From positions 1 through 5,817 of the forward strand of contig SKMM01000264.1 in assembly GCA_007121055.1 (NCBI GenBank): DNA of 5,817 nucleotides, given 5' to 3'. The DNA is from Paracoccaceae bacterium. Lineage in GTDB: Bacteria > Pseudomonadota > Alphaproteobacteria > Rhodobacterales > Rhodobacteraceae. Both the position numbers and the translations under genes were made by a program. This document shows positions 1-5,817 of the stretch, piece by piece. The notes under the pieces are model-generated. The model had not been told where the DNA came from, made no database searches, and was given only the letters and a program-made list of their open reading frames with translations. Numbering within the stretch: position 1 is the first letter of the stretch; each line of letters opens with the position of its first letter.

Positions 1-1147
1 CATCGCCGAATGGCTGGCGGGGGGCGGCGCGCGCCCCGCCCCCGACAAGCTGCCCGAGGGCATGACCGACGCCCAGCTCGACCGCGCACACGCCTTCTAC
101 GCCACCATGCCCTCCGTCCCCGGCGCGCTGGCCGCGGCTGGCCTGCGAGGGTCGGACTTCATCAAGGGCTGGAAGCGCCGCTCGGACCCGCTGGACATCG
201 GGCTGGTGGACGAGGCCTCGATGCTGGACGCCCGCGCGCTGGAGGACCTGCAGGAGATCTTCCCCCGCCTCATCCTTTTCGGCGACCCCGCGCAACTCGC
301 CCCCGTGGGACAGTCGGGCGAGATGGTGTTCGACCGGCTGCCCGCGCCGCAGCGCCTGACGCTCGCCCGCATCCACCGGCAGGCCGAGGACAACCCGATC
401 CTCGACCTCGCACATGCGCTGGCCGACCCCGCCCTCGATTTCGAGGCCTTCGAGGACCGCGTGGCCCAGGCCGCCGCCCGCGACGACCGCGTGGTGATGG
501 CCGGCCGGGTGGAGGCCGGCCTGATGGCCCGCTCCCCCGTCCTCGTGTGGCGTAACGCCACCCGCATCCGCCTGATCCAGGCCTTCCGCACCGCCCATGG
601 CGCCCCCCCCGACAGCCTCCTGCCCGGCGAGCCGCTGATCTGCGACGGGCTGGAGCTGCCGCTCAAGCACCGCAAGCGGCGCATCGAGCTGGAGGCCAAG
701 GGCCTGATCAAGGGCGCGCAGGTGATCTATCTCGGGCCGGGCAAGCGGCCGGGATTCTCGCGCCTGCATGTCATCGGCGCGGAGGAGCCGCAGCTGGGCG
801 TCGCCTCCATCGTCAAGATCGAGCACCCCGACGACGCCGAGGAGCCCTTCATCCCCTATGCCGCCAGCATGGGCGCGGTGTTCCTGCACGGCGCCGCGGT
901 GACGATCCACAAAGCCCAAGGCAGCCAATGGCCCGAGGTGCAGGTCTTCGCCCCCGACATCCGCGCCGCCGCCTTCTCGGGCCGGGTCGAGGCCGGGGTG
1001 CCGCTGTGGAAACGCCTCGCCTATGTCGCCATCACCCGGGCCCAGCACCGGCTGCACTGGGTGATGCGCTACCGCCTCGCCCGCCCCGACGCCCCCCTGT
1101 CGGTCGCAGACCTCCGCCCCGGCGGCCTCGCGCTCGACGCCGGCTGA
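1..1147 (+). CDS. RecD-like ATP-dependent DNA helicase (SF1), 5'-truncated
   Basis: The frame is open from the left edge (first complete codon at base 2) to a TGA at 1145-1147, giving 381 visible residues; the true start lies outside the window. Counting from base 2, the motifs run in superfamily 1 helicase order: Walker B/motif II VDEAS (D70, E71), motif III GDPAQLAPVG (94-103), motif IV-like RIHRQ (around 123-127), motif V TIHKAQGSQW (301-310) and motif VI YVAITRA (341-347, R346 the likely arginine finger). DEAS and THKAQGS-type motifs are characteristic of the RecD/TraA/Dda group (AAA_30 plus UvrD_C_2 domains), which couple ATP hydrolysis to 5'-3' unwinding. The Walker A lysine must lie upstream. 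No recB or recC is visible, so a stand-alone RecD-like helicase is more likely than exonuclease V alpha, but the missing N-terminus prevents a decision. The ATG at 62 is internal, because conserved-looking coding frame continues upstream of it. Confidence 0.88.
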   Translation, partial: IAEWLAGGGARPAPDKLPEGMTDAQLDRAHAFYATMPSVPGALAAAGLRGSDFIKGWKRRSDPLDIGLVDEASMLDARALEDLQEIFPRLILFGDPAQLAPVGQSGEMVFDRLPAPQRLTLARIHRQAEDNPILDLAHALADPALDFEAFEDRVAQAAARDDRVVMAGRVEAGLMARSPVLVWRNATRIRLIQAFRTAHGAPPDSLLPGEPLICDGLELPLKHRKRRIELEAKGLIKGAQVIYLGPGKRPGFSRLHVIGAEEPQLGVASIVKIEHPDDAEEPFIPYAASMGAVFLHGAAVTIHKAQGSQWPEVQVFAPDIRAAAFSGRVEAGVPLWKRLAYVAITRAQHRLHWVMRYRLARPDAPLSVADLRPGGLALDAG

Positions 1148-1188
1148 ACCCTTGCGGTTGCAGGCCCACGGGGCGAGAACGGTCCGCA

Positions 1189-1197
1189 GGGGGGGAG
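1189..1197 (+). promoter_or_regulatory. G-rich ribosome binding site of the GMC oxidoreductase gene
   Basis: A run of seven Gs (1189-1195) followed by AG lies directly before the ATG at 1200. The upstream part of the run is correctly spaced to pair with the 3' end of 16S rRNA using G-U wobble, while the better-matching GGAG (1194-1197) is only two bases from the start. This site supports ATG 1200 over the in-frame TTG at 1152, which has no purine-rich sequence before it and would add 16 residues ahead of the FAD-binding fold. Confidence 0.6.
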
Positions 1198-1199
1198 AC

Positions 1200-2810
1200 A
1201 TGCAGGATTTCGGCACCTTCGACTACGTCATCATCGGCGCGGGCTCGGCCGGTTGCGTTCTGGCGAACCGGCTGAGCGAGGACCCCGGCACCAAGGTCCT
1301 GCTGCTGGAAGCGGGGGGCTCGGACGCCTACCACTGGGTCCACATCCCCGTGGGCTACCTCTACTGCATCGGAAACCCCCGCACCGACTGGTGTTTTCGC
1401 ACGGCGCCGGTGCCGGGGCTGGGCGGGCGCAGCCTGCTCTACCCGCGCGGCAAACTCCTCGGCGGCTGCTCCTCCATCAACGGCATGCTCTACCTGCGCG
1501 GCCAGGCCGCGGACTTCGACGGCTGGCGGCAGCTGGGCTGCGACGGTTGGGGCTGGGAAGATGTGCTACCCTATTTCCTGCGCTCCGAGGATTACCACGC
1601 CGGCGCCACCCCCGGCGAACACGGCGCGGGCGGCGGGCTGAGGGTCGAACCGCAGCGCCTGCGCTGGGACATCCTCGACGCCTGGCGCGACGCCGCGGTG
1701 GCCGCCGGCATCCCCGAAACCGCCGACTTCAACCTCGGCGAAAACGAGGGGGTGGGGTATTTCAAGGTCCACCAGAAGGGGGGCTTCCGCTGGTCCGTCG
1801 TCCGCGGCTTCCTGCGCCCCGCCATGCGCCGGCCCAATCTCACCGTCCTCACCCATGCCCAGGCCAGCCGGCTGGAGCTGGATGGGCGGCGCGCCACCGG
1901 CGTCGCCTTCACCCTGAAGGGCGCGCCCGCGAGGGTGCGCGCGGGCCGCGAGGTGATCCTCGCCTCCGGCGCCATCGGCTCGCCCCACCTGATGCAGGTC
2001 TCGGGCCTCGGCCCGGGGACCCTGCTGGCCGAGCATGGCGTCGAGGTCCGCCACGACCTGCCCGAGCTGGGCGAGAACCTGCAGGACCACCTCCAGATCC
2101 GCTGCGCCTACAAGGTCCACGGCGCGTTGACACTCAACACCATGGCGGCAACCCTCTGGGGCAAGGCGCGCATCGGCCTCGAATACGCGCTGCGCCGCAC
2201 CGGTCCGATGTCCATGGCGCCCAGCCAGCTCGGCGCCTTCGCCCGCTCGGCCGACCACGTCGCCAGCCCCGACCTAGAATACCATGTCCAGCCGGTGACG
2301 CTGGAGGCCTTCGGCGAAAGACCCCACGACTTTCCCGCCATCACCGCCAGCGTCTGCCATCTGCGCCCAGAAAGCCGCGGCCATGTCCGCCTCACCGGCC
2401 CCGACGCCACCACCGCGCCCGAGATCCAGCCCAACTACCTCTCGACCGAGGGCGACCGCCAGGTCGCCGCCCGCGCCATCCGCCTCACCCGCCGGATCAT
2501 GGCGCAGCCCCCCCTCGCCCGCTTCCGCCCCGAGGAGTTCAAGCCCGGCCCCGACCACGAGACCGACGCAGACCTCGCCCTGGGCGCGGCCCGGATCGCC
2601 TCCACCATCTTCCACCCCGTTGGCACCGCGCGCATGGGCACCGACCCCGGCGCCGTGGTGGACCCCCGCCTGCGGGTCAAGGGCATCGGCGGCCTGCGCA
2701 TCGTGGATGCTTCGGTGATGCCGCGCATTACCTCCGGAAACACCCAGGCCCCCGTCATCATGATCGCCGAAAAGGCTGCGGACATGATCCGCGAGGACGC
2801 CCGCGCCTGA
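1200..2810 (+). CDS. GMC family FAD-dependent oxidoreductase (AlkJ-type alcohol dehydrogenase-like)
   Basis: This is a complete 536-residue protein, a normal length for bacterial GMC enzymes, which use FAD to oxidise an alcohol to an aldehyde. The N-terminal Rossmann motif is G13-x-G15-x-x-G18, followed by LLLEAGG with E37, expected to bind the ADP ribose of FAD. GMC signature 1 spans residues 84-101 (GKLLGGCSSING...) and signature 2 spans 256-270 (SGAIGSPHLMQVSGL). The C-terminal catalytic pair is H472 (in HPVGTARMG) and N514 (in SGNTQAP), 42 residues apart as in the family. The HPVGT-RMG, GNTxAP and VGYFKVHQKGGFRWS segments resemble, from memory, Pseudomonas AlkJ and related alcohol or polyethylene glycol dehydrogenases more than E. 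coli BetA (HPCGTCKMG, GNLNAT). Many databases would still label it choline dehydrogenase. No betB, betI or transporter is adjacent, so the substrate is unknown. There is no signal peptide; it should be cytoplasmic or peripherally membrane-bound, passing electrons to a carrier or quinone. Confidence 0.93.
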   Translation: MQDFGTFDYVIIGAGSAGCVLANRLSEDPGTKVLLLEAGGSDAYHWVHIPVGYLYCIGNPRTDWCFRTAPVPGLGGRSLLYPRGKLLGGCSSINGMLYLRGQAADFDGWRQLGCDGWGWEDVLPYFLRSEDYHAGATPGEHGAGGGLRVEPQRLRWDILDAWRDAAVAAGIPETADFNLGENEGVGYFKVHQKGGFRWSVVRGFLRPAMRRPNLTVLTHAQASRLELDGRRATGVAFTLKGAPARVRAGREVILASGAIGSPHLMQVSGLGPGTLLAEHGVEVRHDLPELGENLQDHLQIRCAYKVHGALTLNTMAATLWGKARIGLEYALRRTGPMSMAPSQLGAFARSADHVASPDLEYHVQPVTLEAFGERPHDFPAITASVCHLRPESRGHVRLTGPDATTAPEIQPNYLSTEGDRQVAARAIRLTRRIMAQPPLARFRPEEFKPGPDHETDADLALGAARIASTIFHPVGTARMGTDPGAVVDPRLRVKGIGGLRIVDASVMPRITSGNTQAPVIMIAEKAADMIREDARA

Positions 2811-2856
2811 CCCCCCTCCTTGCCAGGGACGCATGTCAGCCCACTCTTCCCGACTG

Positions 2857-2901
2857 ATCGCGCGGAGCGTCTCCCGCGCCCTTCCCTCAGGACCGCGCGA
2901 T
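2857..2901 (+). repeat. 9-bp inverted repeat reaching into the start codon of the DHFR-family gene
   Basis: ATCGCGCGG (2857-2865) is the exact reverse complement of CCGCGCGAT (2893-2901), with a 27-base spacer. The right arm includes the A and T of the ATG at 2900, and the AGGA ribosome binding site (2889-2892) lies at the end of the spacer. The left arm can also pair with a nearer segment: 2860-2867 (GCGCGGAG) with 2871-2879 (CTCCCGCGC), with one bulged C and a three-base loop. The two structures are mutually exclusive. Chance is a real alternative in DNA this rich in CG steps. Confidence 0.45.
2889..2892 (+). promoter_or_regulatory. Ribosome binding site of the DHFR-family gene
   Basis: AGGA ends seven bases before the ATG at 2900, a good spacing, and fixes this start. 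An ATG at 2833 in another frame would give a low-complexity arginine/proline-rich product and is not used. Confidence 0.6.
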
Positions 2902-3448
2902 GCCACGCCCCCACTTCACCCTGACGGTCGTCACCAGCCACGACGGCTTCATCGCCCGGCACCCGGGCGACAGCCCCGCCGCCTGGGCTTCGGCCGAGGA
3001 GCAGGCGCTGTTCTTCGCCGACGTGGAGGCCGCCGACTGGGGCATCCTCGGACGCCACACCCACGAGGTCGCCGACCGCCCCGACCGCCGGCGCATCGTC
3101 TTTTCCGGGGCCGCCGGCGGCTGGCGCCGACCAACGCAGCTCTGGCTCGACCCGGCGAACCTGACGCCCTCCGACCTGCCCGAGCGCGTGGACACGGTGC
3201 AGCCGCTGGAGCGCGGCGTGATCCTGGGCGGCACCCGGGTGCATGACTGGTTCTTGACCCATGGCGCCATCGACCGGGTGCATCTGTCGGTGGAGCCGGT
3301 GGCGTTCGGCGCGGGGCTGCCGTTGTTCTCCGATCAAAGGGGACCGGCCGAGACGGTTCTGGAGGCTCTGGGGTTCCTGTGCCGCTCGGACCGGCGCTTG
3401 AACGCGGCCGGCACGCGCCATTCGGTCTGGGTCCCGCGGGGCGCCTGA
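2900..3448 (+). CDS. Dihydrofolate reductase family protein (stand-alone RibD C-terminal-like domain)
   Basis: This is a complete 182-residue protein, the normal size for a single DHFR/RibD_C domain. The first strand TLTVVTSHDGFIA (7-19) matches the family pattern of a hydrophobic strand followed by S-x-DG-hydrophobic. GILGRHTHEV (48-57) corresponds to the LGR-T-E element, and RRIVFSG (64-70) to the next strand. VILGGTRVHDWFL (107-119) contains the Gly-Gly turn (G110, G111) that contacts NADPH in the family. IDRVHLSVEPVAFGAGLPLF (124-143) is the signature stretch 'DE/R-hydrophobic-P-hydrophobic-G-G-LF'. The family includes riboflavin-pathway reductases and many uncharacterised NADPH-dependent reductases. 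There is no RibD deaminase domain and no riboflavin or folate gene nearby, so neither role should be assumed. It follows the GMC gene by 89 bases and could be co-transcribed with it; a hydride-transfer job linked to the GMC product is possible but unsupported. Confidence 0.87.
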   Translation: MPRPHFTLTVVTSHDGFIARHPGDSPAAWASAEEQALFFADVEAADWGILGRHTHEVADRPDRRRIVFSGAAGGWRRPTQLWLDPANLTPSDLPERVDTVQPLERGVILGGTRVHDWFLTHGAIDRVHLSVEPVAFGAGLPLFSDQRGPAETVLEALGFLCRSDRRLNAAGTRHSVWVPRGA

Positions 3449-3463
3449 CCCGACCCTGCCAGC

Positions 3464-3492
3464 CTTGCACAGCGCCCTCGCGCTGCCCATTT
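3464..3492 (+). promoter_or_regulatory. Putative heat-shock (sigma-32/RpoH) promoter of clpB
   Basis: CTTGCA (3464-3469) and GCCCATTT (3485-3492) are separated by 15 bases. They match the E. coli RpoH pattern CTTGAAA / CCCCATnT at the CTTG core and at every defined position of the -10 element except the first. The E. coli groE, dnaK and clpB promoters have 13-14 bases in the same interval, so the spacing is slightly long but plausible. The predicted transcript start is near 3498-3501, leaving a leader of about 70 bases before the clpB ATG. ClpB is a classic RpoH target, which supports the call. A sigma-70 reading (TTGCAC with CATTTC) is much weaker. Confidence 0.65.
3470..3485 (+). repeat. 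Perfect 6-bp inverted repeat filling the promoter spacer of clpB
   Basis: CAGCGC (3470-3475), a CCTC loop and GCGCTG (3480-3485) form a perfect inverted repeat that occupies the interval between the -35 and -10 elements, overlapping the -10 by one base. In DNA it could be an operator half-site pair. In RNA from the upstream gene it would form a stable hairpin followed by CCCATTTCTTC, a weak terminator-like tail, so it may instead or also end the upstream transcript. It does not resemble the CIRCE element bound by HrcA. Confidence 0.5.
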
Positions 3493-3502
3493 CTTCATCG
3501 AG

Positions 3503-3516
3503 GCTCGGCAACGAGC
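3503..3516 (+). promoter_or_regulatory. GCAA-tetraloop hairpin in the predicted clpB leader
   Basis: GCTCG (3503-3507), GCAA (3508-3511) and CGAGC (3512-3516) form a perfect five-base-pair stem capped by a GNRA tetraloop, within a few bases of the predicted transcript 5' end. A second possible stem follows at once: CCGC (3520-3523) with GCGG (3529-3532). Neither pairs with the ribosome binding site, so a simple thermometer that hides it is not indicated; 5'-end stabilisation is one possible role. Confidence 0.45.
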
Positions 3517-3556
3517 GTGCCGCGCGATGCGGGCGCCAAGGTCCGGGTGCTTGATC

Positions 3557-3562
3557 GAGGAG
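3557..3562 (+). promoter_or_regulatory. Ribosome binding site of clpB
   Basis: GAGGAG ends seven bases before the ATG at 3570, a strong match at good spacing. It favours this start over the ATG at 3527, which is in a different frame and opens an arginine/glycine-rich non-homologous product. Confidence 0.8.
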
Positions 3563-3569
3563 TGCAGCG

Positions 3570-5817
3570 ATGAACATCGAGAAATTTACCGAACGGGCGC
3601 GCGGGTTCCTGCAGGCGGCCCAGACCACCGCCATGCGCGAAAGCCACCAGCGGCTCGCGCCGGAACACCTGCTCAAGGCGCTGATGGACGACGAGCAGGG
3701 CATGGCGTCCAACCTGATCCGCCGTGCGGGCGGCGCACCCGAGCGGGTGGTGCAGGCCCTCGACCTGGCATTGGGCAAGCTGCCCAAGGTTTCGGGCGAT
3801 GCGGGCCAAGTCTATCTGGACCAGTCCACCGCCCGGGTTCTGGACGAGGCGGAGAAGCTGGCCACCAAGGCCGGCGACAGCTTCGTGCCGGTGGAGCGCA
3901 TCCTGATGGCGCTGGCGATGGTGAAATCGTCCGCCAAGGACGCGCTGGATTCGGGCGCCGTCACCGCGCAGGCGCTGAACGCCGCCATCAACGACATCCG
4001 CAAGGGCCGCACCGCCGACAGCGCCACCGCCGAGGAAGGCTATGAGGCGCTCAAGAAATACGCCCGCGACCTGACCGAGGCCGCGCGCGAGGGCAAGATC
4101 GACCCGATCATCGGCCGCGACGAGGAAATCCGCCGCGCCATGCAGGTGCTGTCGCGCCGCACCAAGAACAATCCGGTGCTGATCGGCGATCCCGGCGTGG
4201 GCAAGACCGCCATCGCGGAAGGCCTGGCGCTGCGCATCGTCAACGGCGACGTGCCGGAGAGCCTGCGCAACAAGAAGCTGATGGCGCTGGACATGGGCGC
4301 GCTGATCGCCGGCGCGAAATACCGCGGCGAGTTCGAGGAGCGGCTGAAATCCATCCTCAAGGAGGTCGAGGCCGCCGCGGGAGAGATCATCCTCTTCATC
4401 GACGAGATGCACACGCTGGTGGGCGCGGGCAAATCCGAAGGCGCGATGGATGCCGCCAACCTCATCAAGCCGGCGCTGGCGCGGGGCGAGTTGCATTGCG
4501 TCGGGGCCACCACGCTGGATGAATACCGCAAGCATGTGGAAAAGGACGCGGCCCTCGCCCGCCGTTTCCAGCCGGTGTTCGTGGCCGAGCCCACGGTCGA
4601 GGACACGGTGTCGATCCTGCGCGGCATCAAGGAGAAATACGAGCTTCACCACGGCGTGAAGATCTCCGACAGCGCGCTGGTGGCGGCGGCCACGCTGAGC
4701 CACCGCTACATCACAGACCGCTTCCTGCCGGACAAGGCCATCGACCTGGTGGACGAGGCCGCGAGCCGCCTGCGGATGGAGGTAGACTCGAAGCCCGAGG
4801 AACTCGACGCGCTCGACCGCGAGATCCTGCAGAAGCAGATTGAGGCTGAGGCGCTGAAGAAGGAGGACGACGCGGCCTCGCGCGACCGGCTGGAAAGCCT
4901 GCAGAAGGAGCTGTCGGAGCTTCAGGAACGCTCGGCCGAGATGACCGCGAAATGGCAGGCCGAACGCGACCGGCTGGCCTCGACCCGCGAGGTCAAGGAG
5001 CAACTGGACCGGGCGCGGGCCGAGCTGGACCAGGCCAAGCGCGACGGCAACCTCGCCCGCGCGGGGGAGCTGTCCTATGGCATCATCCCGGGGCTGGAGC
5101 GGCAACTGGCCGAGGCCGAGACCCGCGAGGGCGCCGAAATGGTGGCCGAGGCCGTGCGGCCCGAGCAGATCGCCCAGGTGGTCGAGCGCTGGACCGGCGT
5201 GCCCACCACCAAGATGCTGGAGGGCGAGCGCGACAAGCTGCTGCGCATGGAAGAGGAGCTGGGTCGCCGCGTGATCGGCCAGCGGCAGGCGGTGACCGCC
5301 GTGTCGAACGCCGTGCGCCGGGCGCGGGCAGGGCTGCAGGACGAAAACCGCCCGCTGGGCTCCTTCCTGTTCCTCGGGCCGACGGGCGTGGGCAAGACCG
5401 AGCTGACCAAGGCGTTGGCCGAGTATCTCTTCGACGACGACAAGGCGATGGTCCGCATCGACATGTCCGAGTTCATGGAGAAGCACGCGGTCTCCCGCCT
5501 CATCGGCGCCCCCCCGGGCTATGTCGGCTATGACGAGGGCGGGGTGCTGACCGAGGCCGTTCGGCGGCGCCCTTATCAGGTGATCCTGTTCGACGAGGTC
5601 GAGAAGGCGCATCCGGACGTGTTCAACGTGCTGCTGCAGGTGCTTGACGATGGCGTCCTGACCGATGGCCAGGGCCACCATGTGGACTTCAAGCAAACGC
5701 TGATCGTGCTGACCTCGAACCTCGGGAGCCAGGCGCTCAGCCGTCTGGCCGCGGGCGAGGATGCGGGGACGGCCAAGCGCGAGGTGATGGAGGCGGTGCG
5801 GGCCCATTTCCGCCCCG
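3570..5817 (+). CDS. clpB: ATP-dependent chaperone ClpB (disaggregase), 3'-truncated
   Basis: The frame is open from the ATG to the right edge: 749 residues, against about 857 for E. coli ClpB, so roughly 110-125 C-terminal residues are missing. ClpB is a cytoplasmic hexameric AAA+ machine that threads aggregated proteins through its pore together with DnaK/DnaJ/GrpE. Domains in order: N-terminal substrate domain (about 1-145, starting MNIEKFTERA); NBD1 with Walker A GDPGVGKT (206-213), pore tyrosine Y251 in KYRGEFEERLK, Walker B D278/E279 and arginine fingers R331-R332; a charged coiled-coil M domain (about 405-525); and NBD2 with Walker A GPTGVGKT (603-610), pore tyrosine Y651 in GYVGYDEGG and Walker B D675/E676. 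NBD1 numbering equals that of E. coli, and NBD2 is two residues shorter. The M domain and the absence of a ClpP-binding IGF/L loop separate it from ClpA and ClpC. The second arginine finger, sensor 2 and the C-terminal hexamerisation region lie beyond the window. Expression is probably driven by the heat-shock promoter at 3464-3492. Confidence 0.97.
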   Translation, partial: MNIEKFTERARGFLQAAQTTAMRESHQRLAPEHLLKALMDDEQGMASNLIRRAGGAPERVVQALDLALGKLPKVSGDAGQVYLDQSTARVLDEAEKLATKAGDSFVPVERILMALAMVKSSAKDALDSGAVTAQALNAAINDIRKGRTADSATAEEGYEALKKYARDLTEAAREGKIDPIIGRDEEIRRAMQVLSRRTKNNPVLIGDPGVGKTAIAEGLALRIVNGDVPESLRNKKLMALDMGALIAGAKYRGEFEERLKSILKEVEAAAGEIILFIDEMHTLVGAGKSEGAMDAANLIKPALARGELHCVGATTLDEYRKHVEKDAALARRFQPVFVAEPTVEDTVSILRGIKEKYELHHGVKISDSALVAAATLSHRYITDRFLPDKAIDLVDEAASRLRMEVDSKPEELDALDREILQKQIEAEALKKEDDAASRDRLESLQKELSELQERSAEMTAKWQAERDRLASTREVKEQLDRARAELDQAKRDGNLARAGELSYGIIPGLERQLAEAETREGAEMVAEAVRPEQIAQVVERWTGVPTTKMLEGERDKLLRMEEELGRRVIGQRQAVTAVSNAVRRARAGLQDENRPLGSFLFLGPTGVGKTELTKALAEYLFDDDKAMVRIDMSEFMEKHAVSRLIGAPPGYVGYDEGGVLTEAVRRRPYQVILFDEVEKAHPDVFNVLLQVLDDGVLTDGQGHHVDFKQTLIVLTSNLGSQALSRLAAGEDAGTAKREVMEAVRAHFRP

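Noticed and set aside
1148..1199. Possible terminator or promoter between the helicase and the GMC gene
   Set aside because: The only pairing (1151-1157 with 1184-1190) has a long loop and is followed by Gs, not Ts. A CTTG at 1151 has no -10 at an acceptable distance.
2819..2846. A second heat-shock-like promoter (CTTGCC with GCCCACTC) before the DHFR-family gene
   Set aside because: CTTG and the CCCA core are present with 14 bases between, but the -10 lacks the conserved T positions and a sigma-70 reading (TTGCCA with a poor -10) is no better. Too weak to annotate.
1253..2857. A 534-codon + strand frame overlapping the GMC gene
   Set aside because: Its product is dominated by Arg, Pro and Gly with no domain; it is an out-of-frame reading of the GMC gene.
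3449..3569. CIRCE/HrcA operator or ROSE-type RNA thermometer upstream of clpB
   Set aside because: No TTAGCACTC/GAGTGCTAA dyad is present, and no leader segment pairs convincingly with the GAGGAG ribosome binding site in the ROSE manner.
2435..3787. A 450-codon open frame on the - strand crossing the GMC, DHFR-family and clpB genes
   Set aside because: It spans three real genes and two intergenic gaps, has no recognisable domain, and has low-complexity Arg/Ala/Ser composition. High GC makes stop codons rare in all frames.
3527..4045. An alternative + strand frame starting at ATG 3527 just before clpB
   Set aside because: It lacks a good ribosome binding site, becomes Gly/Arg-rich and overlaps the well-supported clpB N-terminus in another frame.
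3495..5807. A 770-codon open frame on the - strand opposite clpB
   Set aside because: It mirrors the clpB coding frame codon for codon and is rich in His, Leu, Gly and Arg, as expected for the complement of a GC-rich gene. The + strand product matches ClpB motif by motif over its whole length.
1..5817. Mobile element, CRISPR array, tRNA, rRNA or defence system
   Set aside because: No transposase, integrase, terminal repeats, regularly spaced repeats or tRNA-like cloverleaf was seen. The helicase alone is not evidence of a defence or conjugation module, and base composition looks uniform across the window.

Overview
The window is very GC-rich, gene-dense bacterial DNA with a strong preference for G or C at third codon positions. 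It holds four protein-coding genes, all on the + strand. The composition and the character of the proteins suggest an alphaproteobacterium, most plausibly of the Rhodobacterales/Paracoccaceae type. This taxonomic guess is inference, because the window has no rRNA or other marker gene.

Layout: (1) 1-1147, the C-terminal 381 residues of a RecD-like superfamily 1 DNA helicase, cut by the left edge so that its Walker A motif is missing. (2) 1200-2810, a complete 536-residue GMC-family flavoprotein oxidoreductase, closer in its signature motifs to AlkJ-type alcohol dehydrogenases than to choline dehydrogenase BetA. (3) 2900-3448, a complete 182-residue stand-alone protein of the dihydrofolate reductase/RibD C-terminal domain family. 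(4) 3570-5817, the first 749 residues of the disaggregase ClpB, cut by the right edge before its C-terminal end. The gaps between genes are 52, 89 and 121 bases. No RNA gene, mobile element, CRISPR array or prophage gene was seen.

The genes have no evident common pathway. The first three could be read together by default, as they are in tandem and close. clpB appears to have its own heat-shock promoter: a CTTGCA / GCCCATTT pair at 3464-3492 fits the sigma-32 (RpoH) pattern. The spacer between its two elements holds a perfect 6-bp inverted repeat, and the predicted leader holds a GCAA-tetraloop hairpin. These regulatory features are the most interesting content. The proteins look ordinary for their families, and I found no convincing undescribed system.
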